From contig CP136064.1 of the NCBI GenBank assembly GCA_032622095.1, forward strand, positions 264,411,863-264,475,862: 64,000 nt of DNA, written 5' to 3'. Origin of the DNA: Siphonodentalium dalli. Taxonomy: Eukaryota > Mollusca > Scaphopoda > Gadilida > Siphonodentaliidae. The notes beneath the pieces were generated by a model, which saw only the letters and a program-made list of their open reading frames with translations, was not told the DNA's origin and did not search any database. The translations under genes and the position numbers were made by a program. Shown here one piece after another: positions 35,432 through 46,566 of the stretch. Within the stretch, counting starts at the first letter, position 1. Every line of letters starts with the position of its first letter.

Positions 35432-35581
35432 CTGAGTAGAAAACAAAACTTATAACAACACATATTATATTGATTAAATTGTCCTGACTCACTGGAAAGA
35501 GTAAATGGGCATACATGAATAGATTTCTGTTGTTGACATCGTATTTAAAATACAGCAACATAACTAGTTACTATCACTCAC

Positions 35582-35722
35582 CTTGTCAACGTAGTATCCT
35601 GAGCTAGTACATGTATCAGCCACACCACTACAGTAACATGACAAACAGCCCTGAGAGTTGTTGGGGTCGAGGTAGAAATTACCAGCAGTGCAACGATTAC
35701 ACTGCAGTCCTTGTGCATTGTT
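35582..35722 (-). CDS. HSPG2: Perlecan exon 15: LE half preceding laminin IV domain B
   Basis: 141 nt, phase 0 to 0. It reads NNAQGLQCNRCTAGNFYL, then CLSCYCSGVADTC and GYYVDK. It includes a possible N-glycosylation sequon N-N-S. The acceptor lies in a long T run (A run at 35724-35741 on the plus strand). Donor is GTGAGT. Confidence 0.94.
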
Positions 35723-36380
35723 CTAAAAAAAAAAAAAAAAACAAAGATTGAAAATTAGCTGAAAGAACCTGAATGCAGATGGCCAACATATATTCGAAGC
35801 AACTGTCTGGATAGATGAGGAGGATGTTTGTTGACAAATCACTGTAACAGATTTGTTTACATAACAATGGTTTAAACACGCGAAATTTCATTATTGGAGA
35901 ACTATCAATATGAATATAAGAACAAGGTTTGATCTATGTCTCCATGTTCTTCTTTGTGGTGATGTTTTAACAGACATTTATATTTTTTGCACATTTACCC
36001 ACTGCGAGTGCCTTGAGTGCCTTTTTACCATTTCATGACGGGAGCTGCACTGGCGCAAAATTAAAGACCCATAGGTCACCTCGCATATATAAGAGAATGC
36101 ATTGGCCTAACAATTTTTTATAAATTTTTCTTACATTCTTTAACAATTTTTTATCGTATTTTATCATTTTTTCTTACATTCTATCAGGGGGGGGGGGCGA
36201 ATTTTTTTTACGAGACATGAGGTGGGGGGGGGGGGGGGGGGTGGGGGGGTAGGTACCCGAGGCCGGAAACAGTTTTTGACCACCTTTTTTGCATTTTTTT
36301 TTCATTGACATATTTTCAACTGTTTTAAACATATTTGTTTATATGTTGTGGGTTGTTGCAATATGAGAAGCACTACCGTA

Positions 36381-38011
36381 TACACCCGTCAGTAAGCCCA
36401 GGGGGCACGTGCACGTTTTTGTCCAAAAAGTGGGTACTGGGCTTACTCACGGGGATCACCCCGTGCAAAATCTCAGTTAGCCTTGAGATGCTGGTATACC
36501 ATCGTATTTTATACTGATACCAAGAGTAGTTGCGTTATATAAAGAGAATGATGCGTTTTATTAAGTTTATTAAGATAAAATCATATAATAATAACAAGAT
36601 ACAGATGTCGACAGGTAAAACAAAAAATACAATTTATACGTTGTAAACATGCGTATGGAACGGTTAATAGCGCACATAAATAGCACAAAGTTCAAACAAC
36701 AAAGTTCAGAAGACGACAAGTCCATCGTCGTCGAAACCATCGAACTCCAGGTCGTCGTCAGAATCTTCCTCGAAGAAGAAAAAAATTATGAATTTCGCGG
36801 TAATCGACGAAACGTATTATGTACGTTCTGCAACAAGAACAATAACTCTATAAATTCGAGGTGGATTAATATTCGAATGGAAAAACTCATTATCTGATAC
36901 TATTTTAAATGTAATGGTTCAAAAATGATTTAATATAAATATTAGCTGCTCTGATATATATATTGCCTCATGTTAAAATGAAATTATCCAAGATTAATTA
37001 ACGGCAATTGAGCCACAAAGATTGTAAACGAATTAACACCAGAGAACGTGGCAACTTTTAAAAGTATATCATAGAAAGCAGGACTGCTCGTGGAAATTAT
37101 TGGGCTCAATTTAAATTTTCTTGGGATAGCTAATTAATCAAGCCTACCTCCGGGGACACAGTAACGATGTCAGTGTCACGGCTTGCAAATTCGTCGAGGG
37201 TCATAAGTTGTGCCAAGTGGACGGTAACTGTCTAGAACAAGCTGTCTGCGTACATCGTCGTCATTTTCTATGCTTCCTATCAATGTTGAATTGTCTAGCG
37301 GTTTTTGAACAGTCTCTACCATTAGCACGATGCCACTCGGCAACTTTCATTTTAACTTCCAATGAGAATCTAGCACGAAGTTTAGACATGTTGAAAGCAG
37401 AATGTTTCAAATTGTTATATGATTGATAACCTGGTGTATCACACTATATGTCAGTTCTTGTAAAAACACACATGTATACGAGTTGCAGGTAAAGAGATCT
37501 CACACATCTGCAGAATCAAACGATCCTGTAAAAACACACAGTCATTACATAGCATCCCATTGGATTCACTTACATCTCATTGGGTTCACTCCGCGAGAGG
37601 CGTGAAAAACGTGAGTGGCACCCTTTGGTGTTATTTGTTTGATACTCCTTTGATATATCCAACAACTAAGATGGGAATATTATGGGAATAATCTGTCTAA
37701 CATATAGGCCTAAGATTTATAATATATAAATAATAACAAAAGCAACATATATTTTTAATTTTGTTTTATTTTCATAACACAGTACGTACAAATAAAACGA
37801 GTATCTGTCATTTGTGATCGTCGTTCATCTATTCAATGCACTGTACTGGAGATTCTTCTCGGCCACAGAATAGCAGGACATGATTGTACTTACCTCCCAA
37901 ATGCTGAAAATTGGGGGTGGGCTTATCCACGAGGACCCCCCCCCATGTTTGTTTGAGGGCAAAAAACCCAGACTGGGCTTACTCACGAGGATGGGCTTAC
38001 TGACGGGTGTA
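36381..38011 (-). mobile_element. pogo-like element, internally deleted
   Basis: Termini TACACCCGTCAGTAAGCCCA and inverse, with TA on both sides. On the minus strand three coding remnants are visible, described in the pseudogene entry. Length is 1,631 bp; the catalytic DDE region is missing. Related right-end fragments occur at 24114-24236, and a possible left end lies near 40052. Confidence 0.75.
36718..37395 (-). pseudogene. Remnants of a pogo/CENP-B-type transposase
   Basis: Three minus-strand pieces. (1) From about 37391 to 37265, MSKLRARFSLEVKMKVAEWH followed by RANGRDCSKTARQFNIDRK, then a stop: this resembles the N-terminal helix-turn-helix of pogo/Tigger-type transposases. (2) From about 37225 to 37149, LAQLMTLDEFASRDTDIVTV, resembling the region after the DDE domain. 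(3) From about 36780 to 36718, EEDSDDDLEFDGFDDDG and a stop, an acidic tail. The DDE catalytic core is absent, so the protein cannot be an active transposase. Family assignment rests on my recollection of motif style. Confidence 0.55.
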
Positions 38012-39694
38012 TACAGTAATACATCCAATATTGTTATAATTACCCCCATAAGTTGATATAAAATGGAAAAATAGTGAATATTGTGGGGGTGGGTCCCAAA
38101 ATTTTCATTGATTTTTTTTGCGCGCAATTTTTTTTTATTGTGTCTGTTTCAGCTTGCTTGGCAGTTTTTATATTGAAAATTGTCTAGTTCACGGTGTAGA
38201 TCAATAAAAAAATACTTCAGATAGCTCTAGGGTAGGGTGAACTTAATGCAGTCTGACAATATCAGCTAACAACTCATGACAGAATATTACAATAATTCTT
38301 ATACTTCATGACAGTCTCTTTACTCATACAGTTAGTTGATGCATGAGTGTAATGTATGAACTAAATATTTGTATCAGTGTTTGTATACTAAATTGATTTT
38401 TAAATATACTTTTGTCAAATAATTATTTGAATTGTCAAATTATTTGTTTGAGTGTTGTTGACAACCATCAATAAGTAAATAAGTAGACATGAAATAAAGT
38501 TTTAATAACATTTATTGAAAGAAACAAAAATATAACCTTCCTTGGATAGTCTTCTGAAAAGTATAAAAATGTTATTTAAATAGATGTGAAGAGGGGCCAG
38601 GACACATTACAGTTTTGTTCACATTGTAATTATTATATCCCATAATTACCTGCATATACTAGTATGTAAATGACACTTACTGTCTAATTCAGGCTAATTT
38701 GAAAATTATCAAAGAACAAAAATTAATTTACTTAAAATTATTGTATATTTATAAGATGATGTGCATGCAAGGTGGTCTAGTTTGAAGGCACACATAAAGG
38801 TCATGTACAGAATGTGTGTGAATTTCTTATTGCACATGAACTCCATCCAGTACATAACCGAAATTCAGCTCTGGTTGTCCAAATTAATCTCAGTAATATA
38901 CATCTGTGTATATGGATTTGGCACTAAATTGACCATCAACGTTCAAACTCAAAGGGTTAAGCATTATTTTAGGCCTAGTTCTAAGTCGTAATGCGAGGTC
39001 GGGTCGGTGGTCATGCAGGCATACATAAAAGCTAATTCGTACACTGGTTCATATGCACATTTTCCTTTTTGGTATTACTATAGGCTCTAGGCCTACTAGT
39101 TGATGCTGGTTGATGTCTGAAAAAAAGATAAATTTAATTTTGTGTAATTTTTTATTCTACTATAAGCCCTAACACTGACCCTAGTTATTTTTTGTTGTCA
39201 TTCCAGGGGATTCAACATATTTTTCACCTACTCACACCAGCTGTACTTACACAGATGAATAGGCTGGGTTATAAATTTACCAATATAATCACATAATATT
39301 CTACCTTTGTTGATTGCTTAGAGTTCAATTTTGCACATGTTTGTTAACAGGAAGTAACATTTAATTTGGTCTTTCAAAGAAGGGACCTATACAGAGCGGT
39401 TGGTCGTTTTTACAGAGGGGACCAACATAAAGCTTTGTTGTTTTGGGGTGGGTGCCTAAAATTTTATGAAAAAAAAATGCATGAAAGGGTGGGTGGGTGT
39501 AAAAAAATGGAAATGTAAAAAAAAGACCCCCACGTCTCGCAACTTTTTTTACCCCCCCCCCCCCCCCCTGATTCTATAACAATTTTTTCATTTTTTATCA
39601 TTTTTTCTTATATTTTTTTCAAATTTTTATCATTATTACTTTTATACATATATATAAGAGAATGCACTGACTTACAAGGTCAAGGTCTATATTG

Positions 39695-39772
39695 CAGCCC
39701 TCTTAATTCAGATTGTTCGGCAATCCGATATGGCAACCCTTTGCTGATTGCCGTAGCCAATTATGAGGGCTG
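39695..39772. repeat. Fold-back repeat CAGCCC...GGGCTG, copy 2
   Basis: Shorter version of 635-757, inserted in the right part of the outer element of the nested stack. Confidence 0.6.
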
Positions 39773-39886
39773 ATATATTCTTTTATATATGCATAGGGAG
39801 CCTCGTATATATAAGAGAATGCATTGGCACAGAGTTTTTGCAAAATTTCAGGAAACTCCGTAAAGAAATGTACACGATTCACTTAC

Positions 39887-39966
39887 CTTACATACGCACT
39901 GCTTCGTCAATGGATTACACTGTGTATTTGGAACAACACCGCGGCTGTCACAGTTGCAACCAATTG
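39887..39966 (-). CDS. HSPG2: Perlecan exon 14: LE module start
   Basis: 80 nt, phase 1 to 0. It reads (T)IGCNCDSRGVVPNTQC and ends KQCVCK, with the full set of five LE cysteines that its paralogue 56134-56210 lacks in part. Donor is GTAAGT. The following intron (35723-39886) carries the nested transposon stack. Confidence 0.93.
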
Positions 39967-41524
39967 CTGAAATAGACATCGAAGTAAACAACTGGTACAT
40001 ATGGTTATTTTATCGTAGATATATTTGACTGATACAATAAAAAACATTTGTATACAGCCATCAGTAGTCCCAGGGGCGGGTGATTTTTAGGAGATTGTCG
40101 CCTTACTGTCGCTGACTTCGCCCTATCGTCGCTCTAAGGCGAAATCGAAGTCGCCTTCAATTTTAGGGGGAATTTTTTTTTTCTTAATTTTTTTTCTAGT
40201 TTTTTTCCCAGGACATGTCTGGACATGTCCGTATATAGATGAATTGTGGCGGCCATCCCAAAAAGAAACAGACGATGCAGAGCCAAAGACCCAAGTGTTT
40301 AAAATAAAAAAATAAAATATGACCTATTGTTTTGTGTTGTTATTCCGTCGCCTTTGTTCCCTTTGCGGTAATGAATGTTAATCACGAATGTTTTGACACG
40401 CTGAGATGTTCGCATCTGTGTTGTTACTGACCATCGTGAGTGTCACAAATAAATGTTTTAATTAACTTAAAAGACCGCCGTCCCGCTTTTCAGATATAAA
40501 ACAATTACGACATTATCAGAGTATGTACCAGGCGCTTCGGAAGTTCGTTTCGGTAACGCGTCTGACTTTTTGAAGAGACCGCGTCGGGCTTTTTGAAGAG
40601 ACCGACTTCCGTAAATAAAATAATGTCAAGTTTATTGCTTTAATCGGATTATACCAGTGATGTTGGCATTAATTAAGGGAGGCCATTAATTAATAAAAGC
40701 TTTTGCAACTCCTTTGTTAGTTAGTCCTTATTGTTTATTTTAGCGGACACCCACATTACAGCCGTGACCAAATTAAACTTAAAAAGTTACATGCATCATG
40801 ATTCAGACTGTACAAACGTATCTTCCAAGCTGCAGTCTAGGAAATAATACTACTTTCATTTAGTTAAAAAAAGTAACTATTACTGTAACTTGATAATTGT
40901 CTTGCTTAAATGATAGCTACACAAAACATTTCCAAAAATTTTAAATGTATAATAACAATTAATTAAGCTAATTTCAGATCAAGTCAAATTTTTATTTTTA
41001 TTTTTTTTATTTTATCTTTTTAAATTTTTTATTGTCAGATGTTATAAAATAAAGCGATATTTGAAAATTGTCCATTTTTGGTAGTCTCCCCACCCTGAAG
41101 TCTCCCTAAATTTCCTGAAGTCTCCCTAAATTTCCTGGAGGGAGACTTCAAGTCTCCCTGTTCTGGACCCCTAAGCTGAGGCCTGGGTCGACCCACGCAA
41201 ACCACTGAAACATTTCGCTCTCATATATTTATGTCAACTGATCTTGTGTGATAATTGCAAAGCTATCCCAAAAGTAACTCTGATGACTTTAGATATACAC
41301 AGAATGGGTTCATAGTTCCATGTTGAAGGAAGAAATTTTGGTCCCAATTTTTTTAATTCTATGCCTTGCATAATCTGCATCAAACAAAACATGTAGCCGA
41401 GAGATTAACGTATTTATGAAACTATTTTGATCCCCAATTTTGATCCCTGTATCCTGACCCGAATGTAACACAATCCAGCATAATTTCATGCATTAAACCA
41501 TCAAAGGGCTTTAATAAGTCTTAC
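39967..41524. other. Intron, degenerate repeats only
   Basis: About 40070-40180 carries an inverted GTCGCCTTACTGTCGCTGAC / AAGGCGAAATCGAAGTCGCC motif. About 41090-41160 has repeated GAAGTCTCCCTAAATTTCCT with an inverted GGAGGGAGACTTC. These could be the ends of one 1.1-kb element, but no TSD was found. Nothing coding. Confidence 0.45.
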
Positions 41525-41583
41525 TATGTTTCTTGCAGTAATCTCCAATTCTTCGTGGGTTACCTTTGTAACCATCTGTACAT
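41525..41583 (-). CDS. HSPG2: Perlecan exon 13: LE module, short exon
   Basis: 59 nt, phase 2 to 1. It reads CTDGYKGNPRRIGDYC and KKH, completing an LE repeat. Donor is GTAAGA after a split codon A|CA. It has the same length and phase as 24329-24387. The donor was chosen because it keeps the frame into exon 14. Confidence 0.88.
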
Positions 41584-41879
41584 CTATAATAAAGAGGAGA
41601 TCACTAAGAAACTGGTTAATAACACTCTATAAGATATGTTAGTGTGGGAGATTACATGAATTATTTACAAAGAATTTGGATTTAAATTTTTGAGCTTTAC
41701 CTAAACTCATATAAGTGATTTATTTATCCACCACATGAAATATTTGCTTCATGAAGAACATGTATCATAATAATAAAAATCCAAATGGCATAAAGATCAG
41801 GCGTAAAAAACAAAAAATAGCAAAATCTTGCATTTTAATCATAGAATATTTAACTTTTTTACCCTTTCAATATTTGACC

Positions 41880-42290
41880 ACAATGGTAAGTAAGCCAAGA
41901 GCTAACTTGAGGTGGGACTGTTCCAATGGGACTAAGTGCAATTGGGCTACAATAACTATAACATATTAACATATTTGTTTTTCGAACAAAAAACATAAGG
42001 AATACAAGATCAGACAAAATTATGCATGTTGCGAAAACTTTCTAAGTCGAATAAAGGGGATAATTCCACTCAAAAAAGTCAGATGGACCTCATAATCGCA
42101 GGTGCACAGGTTCCCATGGTACAAAATATCTGTGCCAAATTAAAAAAAATATTGAATGAAAAATGTAGGAATAAAAGCTTGGACAAAATTGCGTCTACGG
42201 ACAGAGGGGCGCACTGCCCGACTGACGTACAGACAGACAGACGGACAAGCTGATTCCAGAATACCGCCACTATAGCTGTTTTTTGGGGTA
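41880..42290. repeat. Dispersed repeat (GGTGCACAGGTTCCCATGGT type), copy 1
   Basis: Shares TCATAATCGCAGGTGCACAG, TTCCCATGGTAC and AATAAAAGCT.GGACAAAAT with 52080-52650. It ends in ACAGACAGACAGACGGACAA. This style is known to me from mollusc introns. Confidence 0.6.
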
Positions 42291-42392
42291 TAATAAACAG
42301 TTAAAAATATCAAGAACAAAATATTCATATAATATATCAATACTGAGCAAACAGAGGGTAATCACTGAATATTCACAGACCAAATGACTCAC

Positions 42393-42479
42393 CTCTCACA
42401 GCTCCTTCCAGTGTGACCAATTGGACAGGCAGTACAAGTCACCTGACCATCTGTGTCCAGGCGGCAAGTCGTGCTGAAC
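42393..42479 (-). CDS. HSPG2: Perlecan exon 12: LE module
   Basis: 87 nt, phase 2 to 2. It begins (Q)FSTTCRLDTDGQVTC, then CPIGHTGRSCER. It corresponds to the first part of the fused exon 57024-57166. Donor is GTGAGT, acceptor is TTTTTAG. Confidence 0.93.
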
Positions 42480-43180
42480 CTAAAAAAACGGTGGGAATTT
42501 ATTAAAGAAATGTATATATATTGTTCAGATAAAGATTTAAATATCTATCTTTTTGTCCTTTATTATGACAAATAGGTATGATTTCAGGTGGAAACCCTTG
42601 TTTTACCATAATAACACTGAAGGGACACTTTTCACAAGATAGCTAACACTTGATAGCAAGGTTTTTAAATCAAATATTTTCACATCTATCTTTTTGTAGC
42701 AATAATTTCTGTGCCAAGCTTTTGAGATTTTTAAATATATCCTGATTGAACTAATTGTTTCAGAAGAAGTGTGTGATATTATTAATGTCTGGTTTAGACT
42801 TAACACTCACCAGAAAACCAGACTACTGTTACGAAGATAAGTGTTTCCAGGAGACTGCTATTCGATTCTACCATCTACCATTAAGAGATTCGGAAAACTC
42901 AAAACATTCTGTCATTTAAGAAACAATTAAAGGCATACCTATATTGGCAATGTTTTAATGATAAGCTATGCTCAATGTTCACTCTTTTAAGGTATCATGC
43001 TTATACCAGTTTTCCATTTTGGTTATTTGTATCTAATTTTGTAGTGTTTTAAATCGGCAATGTTCTTTTTAAACTTGTTTCCTCTCAGTTTTAATTTGTA
43101 TTGGTTTTATACATGCAGTAGTTCTTACTTTCTCTCTTATCTATAATATCTTGTTATTTTTTGTCATTTTGAATCACTAT
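42480..43180. other. Intron, nothing recognised
   Basis: AT-rich; no repeat family or coding signal identified. Confidence 0.5.
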
Positions 43181-43185
43181 GTGTT

Positions 43186-43930
43186 TTAGTATCCAGTAGT
43201 TTAGATGTTTTTGTGTGTTGATGCATGCTCCTGTTTATACTGTTTTAGTATCCAGTAGTTTAGATGTTTTTGTGTGTTGATGCATGCTCCTGTTTATACT
43301 GTAGTTTAGATGTTTTGTGTGTTGATGCATGCTCCTGTTTATACTGTAGTTTAGATGTTTTTGTGTGTTGATGCATGCTCCTGTTTATACTGTTTTAGTA
43401 TCCAGTAGTTTAGATGTTTTTGTGTGTTGATGCATGCTCCTGTTTATACTGTAGTTTAGATGTTTTTGTGTGTTGATGCATGCTCCTGTTTATACTGTTT
43501 TAGTATCGAGTAGTTTAGATGTTTTTGTGTGTTGATGCATGCTCCTGTTTATACTGTAGTTTAGATGTTTTGTGTGTTGATGCATGCTCCTGTTTATACT
43601 GTTTTAGTATCGAGTAGTTTAGATGTTTTTGTGTGTTGATGCATGCTCCTGTTTATACTGTAGTTTAGATGTTTTGTGTGTTGATGCATGCTCCTGTTTA
43701 TACTGTAGTTTAGATGTTTTGTGTGTTGATGCATGCTCCTGTTTATACTGTAGTTTAGATGTTTTGTGTGTTGATGCATGCTCCTGTTTATACTGTAGTT
43801 TAGATGTTTTGTGTGTTGATGCATGCTCCTGTTTATACTGTAGTTTAGATGTTTTGTGTGTTGATGCATGCTCCTGTTTATACTGTAGTTTAGATGTTTT
43901 GTGTGTTGATGCATGCTCCTGTTTATACTG
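43186..43930. repeat. 45-bp minisatellite, 15 units, with a longer variant
   Basis: Fifteen copies of a unit containing TTAGATGTTTTGTGTGTTGA and ATGCATGCTCCTGTTTATAC. Early units alternate with a longer form that adds TTTTAGTATCCAG; the last units are a pure 45-bp run. Because 45 is divisible by three, open frames appear on both strands; these are not genes. Confidence 0.93.
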
Positions 43931-43943
43931 ATTGTAGATATTT

Positions 43944-44296
43944 CAGTCCTTCCCAGGAGACGGGAGTGATTGCTCTCGCACCCGTATGCACTCGTAATTT
44001 TCAATTCACGGGTGCTGAAATTCGCACCCGTCCCTCTTTGCAAAATACTAATGGAGACTATAATTGTTGGTTCAATATTGAATTATTTTAAGGTTTATTT
44101 AGATCCTTTACCATCTCAGTTCAACTGTGGCATATTAAGGTGTAACTCTACATACCGGTAGGTCTATTCCACAATGACTTTTTGTTTGAGCAAAAACACA
44201 ACTTTCAATTATAGTATGGGTGCCATATTACACCCGTCTTCTGCATTACGGGAGCAAATAAATGCTCTCGCTGTGTTTTCCTCATGGGAAGGACTG
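43944..44296. mobile_element. CAGTCCTTCCCA element, 353 bp, copy 1
   Basis: Termini CAGTCCTTCCCA and TGGGAAGGACTG, bounded by the 6-bp repeat ATATTT on both sides. Subterminal sequence carries GGGTGC/GCACCC and GCTCTCGC motifs in both orientations. A second copy with its own 6-bp TSD is at 60840-61191. Confidence 0.8.
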
Positions 44297-44363
44297 ATAT
44301 TTGCATGGTTTTATTTGTTTTATGTACAACATAATTTAGAATGTGTTTTTAAATGTACATATA

Positions 44364-44576
44364 CAGTAAAGCCCTAAATAATGGACTCCTTAACCACAGC
44401 AGAATTATGGGTAATTTTTCAGGATTTAGTCAGAAATATGGCTTGTTGCCTTTCATCGGAAAACTCTCAATGAGATCTTTCCGATGAATGGCAACAAGCC
44501 ATATTTCTGACTAAATTCTGAAAAATTAACCATAATTCTGCTGTGGTTAAGGAGTCCATTATTTAGGGCATTACTG
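44364..44576. mobile_element. TA-flanked palindromic MITE, copy 6
   Basis: 213 bp with TA on both sides. Confidence 0.86.
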
Positions 44577-44701
44577 TAACAATAATATCAAATACTAATT
44601 GAGCATGCAAGTATTTTCTACAAGGTTTTCATAAACTTGCAATTTCTCTAAAAAAATACTCATAAGAACTGAGAACTTTTCAATTAGACGTAGAATCTTA
44701 C

Positions 44702-44829
44702 TGGTTTGGTGCCTCTGTGAGTGGACAAGGACACTTCTGACAGTCGTTTGGAGTTCCTCTTGAGGTATCGCCATAGTAACCAGCAGAGCATCGCTCACAG
44801 CTATCGCCTTCCGTGTTGTGTTGACAGTT
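44702..44829 (-). CDS. HSPG2: Perlecan exon 11: LE module
   Basis: 128 nt, phase 0 to 2. It holds [20 protein letters not shown], then [15 protein letters not shown]. All eight-cysteine LE spacing marks are present across the junction with exon 10. Same length as 57746-57873 and 25834-25961. Donor is GTAAGA. Confidence 0.94.
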
Positions 44830-44989
44830 CTGAAATACAAGGGGTAGTCAAATGCAAGAGCAGGGACCAATCTATGCCAGTTTCGGACCTGTATAAAGAG
44901 TTTCAGAAATCATGAGTTTGAGCGTCCATATTCATGGAGCACATAACAGGAATTGAATAAAATAACAAAGTTTTTGTGAATTATTTCTT

Positions 44990-45090
44990 CAAGTAGATTG
45001 TACTGTAGTTTATATAAGATATTTAGTTTGTACTGTAGTTTATATAAGATATTTAGATTGTACTGTAGTTTATATAAGATATTTAGTGTT
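44990..45090. repeat. Tandem repeat, about 30 bp x 3
   Basis: Three copies of TTGTACTGTAGTTTATATAA plus GATATTTAG. Confidence 0.88.
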
Positions 45091-45149
45091 TTTGAGTGGA
45101 CACCAAAATTTATGTCATGAGTGAGCAAGACAAATGTTTATTTCCTCGA

Positions 45150-45980
45150 GCAGCTTGCCACAAGATTTTTCTCGTTCACGTATGAAACAATTTTCGGTAT
45201 CCACTCATATTCTTTTCATTATATGCATTTCCAAAGAAATTAGCCATTTACGATGATAAATTTTCTCACAATCGCCTTCAATTGATGTATCAAAGCCAAT
45301 CACTGACTGTTCACTTCACGATCCACAGAATAGAGAAATATAGTTCCCATATTCTTTCTTATATTTCTCCAATAAATGTGTTGAATTTCAACATAAAATG
45401 AAATATTCAGGATGTGCATTGGTCTTCACAAATGAATCGGTCGAACGCACGAGCTAGTGTGAACTGAAAACTTCTATTTCCCATTCTGGTGATATCAAAA
45501 TTTATTTAAAGCCACTTGGCAATTTGCTCTCCAAAATACACCTAATAATATTCGCTTATGAAATTTTTGTGGTATCGAATAAGTCGACAAATACCTGAAC
45601 TACCTTTATAAGAGTATTAATGACGCATTGCAAGTCATGAAAAATACAACTTTGTGTTTGGGTCTCAAACAAAAACAGAAATTTGCACAGCATTGAACAT
45701 AAAAGAGTATTCTGTGTTATTCTATTCTTGATATGTAGAAATAAAGTTTTTGTTTGACTTCTGTGGGAAAAGTTGAAAACTGCTGAGATCTTGGCAAGTG
45801 TTTTTTCAGACAATATGAAGCTGGTATATCAATATTTTGTGTATTTGTCAACCGATCATATACTTCCTTTCAAATTAGGCAGAAAAATTTGGAAGCTATC
45901 AATAGCCATGTCCGTTTAACCGCGATCTTTTCAATAAAACACGGTTGCGCATATAATAAAAGATAATTTATGAGTTATTG
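45150..45980. repeat. Dispersed repeat family V, inverted copy, and flank
   Basis: About 45480-45610 matches family V in reverse (TTTAAAGCCAC, CTCCAAAATACACCTAATAA). Beyond 45610, up to 45980, nothing was recognised. Confidence 0.5.
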
Positions 45981-45981
45981 A

Positions 45982-46206
45982 CCCTTTCATGACGGGAGCT
46001 GCGCTGGTGCGGCATTACAGATCCTGTGCCAGTGCATTCTCTTATATATGCGAGTCTCCCATAGGGAGCCTTGCATACATAAGAGAATGCACTGTCTTAC
46101 AATATTCTCTTATATATGCGAGGATCTCTATTTGAGACTCCATATATAAGAGAATGGATTGGCACAGGGTTTTTGCAAAGTTTCAAGAAGCTCCAGTCAT
46201 GGAAGG
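45982..46206. mobile_element. TTAA-flanked MITE family 2, copy c
   Basis: Left CCCTTTCATGACGGGAGC, right GCTCCAGTCATGGAAGG. Flanks are TTGA (one change) and TTAA. Two hairpin modules inside. Confidence 0.78.
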
Positions 46207-46452
46207 TTAATTTACTGCATTTGTGATGCATTTGAAATAATAACACTTCTAAATGTGATTCTGTATAATAATTGGTTGTCATTGCAATCAAATGTTGACA
46301 AAATGATGCTCAAACTAGAATCCTAGACCATTTTCAGACAAAACTGGAATAGCAGTGATGTTGACAGCGAACAAAATCTATGGTGAGTATTATTCTGATT
46401 TGTAGGTGTACGATCATACTAAACATTGAGTTGTGATAGGGCAACTACTCAC

Positions 46453-46566
46453 CCTACATATACCAGATTCCGGATCACATTCTCCTGAGTGACCGTTACA
46501 TTGGCAAGGTCCACAGAGTCCGAGATACAGTCCGCTACCAGTTCTCGTGTAACCAGTGTCACAGTC
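46453..46566 (-). CDS. HSPG2: Perlecan exon 10: LE module
   Basis: 114 nt, phase 0 to 0. It begins DCDTGYTRTGSGLYLGLC, then CQCNGHSGECDPESGICR, a canonical LE repeat with C-x-C and CNGH motifs. It matches exon 30939-31052 in length. Donor is GTGAGT. Confidence 0.94.

Larger units (their letters stand above)
36185..39570. mobile_element. CAGGGGGGG-terminated element, 3.4 kb
   Basis: Left end CAGGGGGGG followed by TTTTTTTTACGAGACATGAG; right end is the inverse with GTGGGGGTCTTTTTTTTAC and a C run. Flanks share ATTCTAT (7 bp) and together rebuild a continuous AT-rich spacer of the outer element. Probably hAT-like. The G runs on the left (36186-36248) may be unstable in assembly. From 38012 to 39470 I see no gene. 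Confidence 0.65.
36033..39857. mobile_element. Nested stack of transposons in one intron
   Basis: An outer TTAA family 2-like element begins near CATTTCATGACGGGAGC (36033) and resumes after 39570, running to GGCACAGAG...CAGGAAACTCC near 39857. It is split by a 3.4-kb element (36185-39570) and again by a small fold-back (39695-39772). The 3.4-kb element itself contains the pogo-like element 36381-38011. Confidence 0.7.

Noticed and set aside
36649-36897. 82-aa plus-strand frame
   Set aside because: It is the opposite-strand shadow of the acidic tail of the pogo-like transposase remnant.
36718-37395. Extra perlecan exons in the intron between exons 14 and 15
   Set aside because: Exon 14 joins exon 15 in phase 0, as exon 3 joins exon 4; the coding-like pieces lie inside TA-flanked transposon termini and look like transposase parts.
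43594-44043. 149-aa minus-strand and 102-aa plus-strand open frames
   Set aside because: Both are translations of the 45-bp minisatellite; no start context, domain or splice support.
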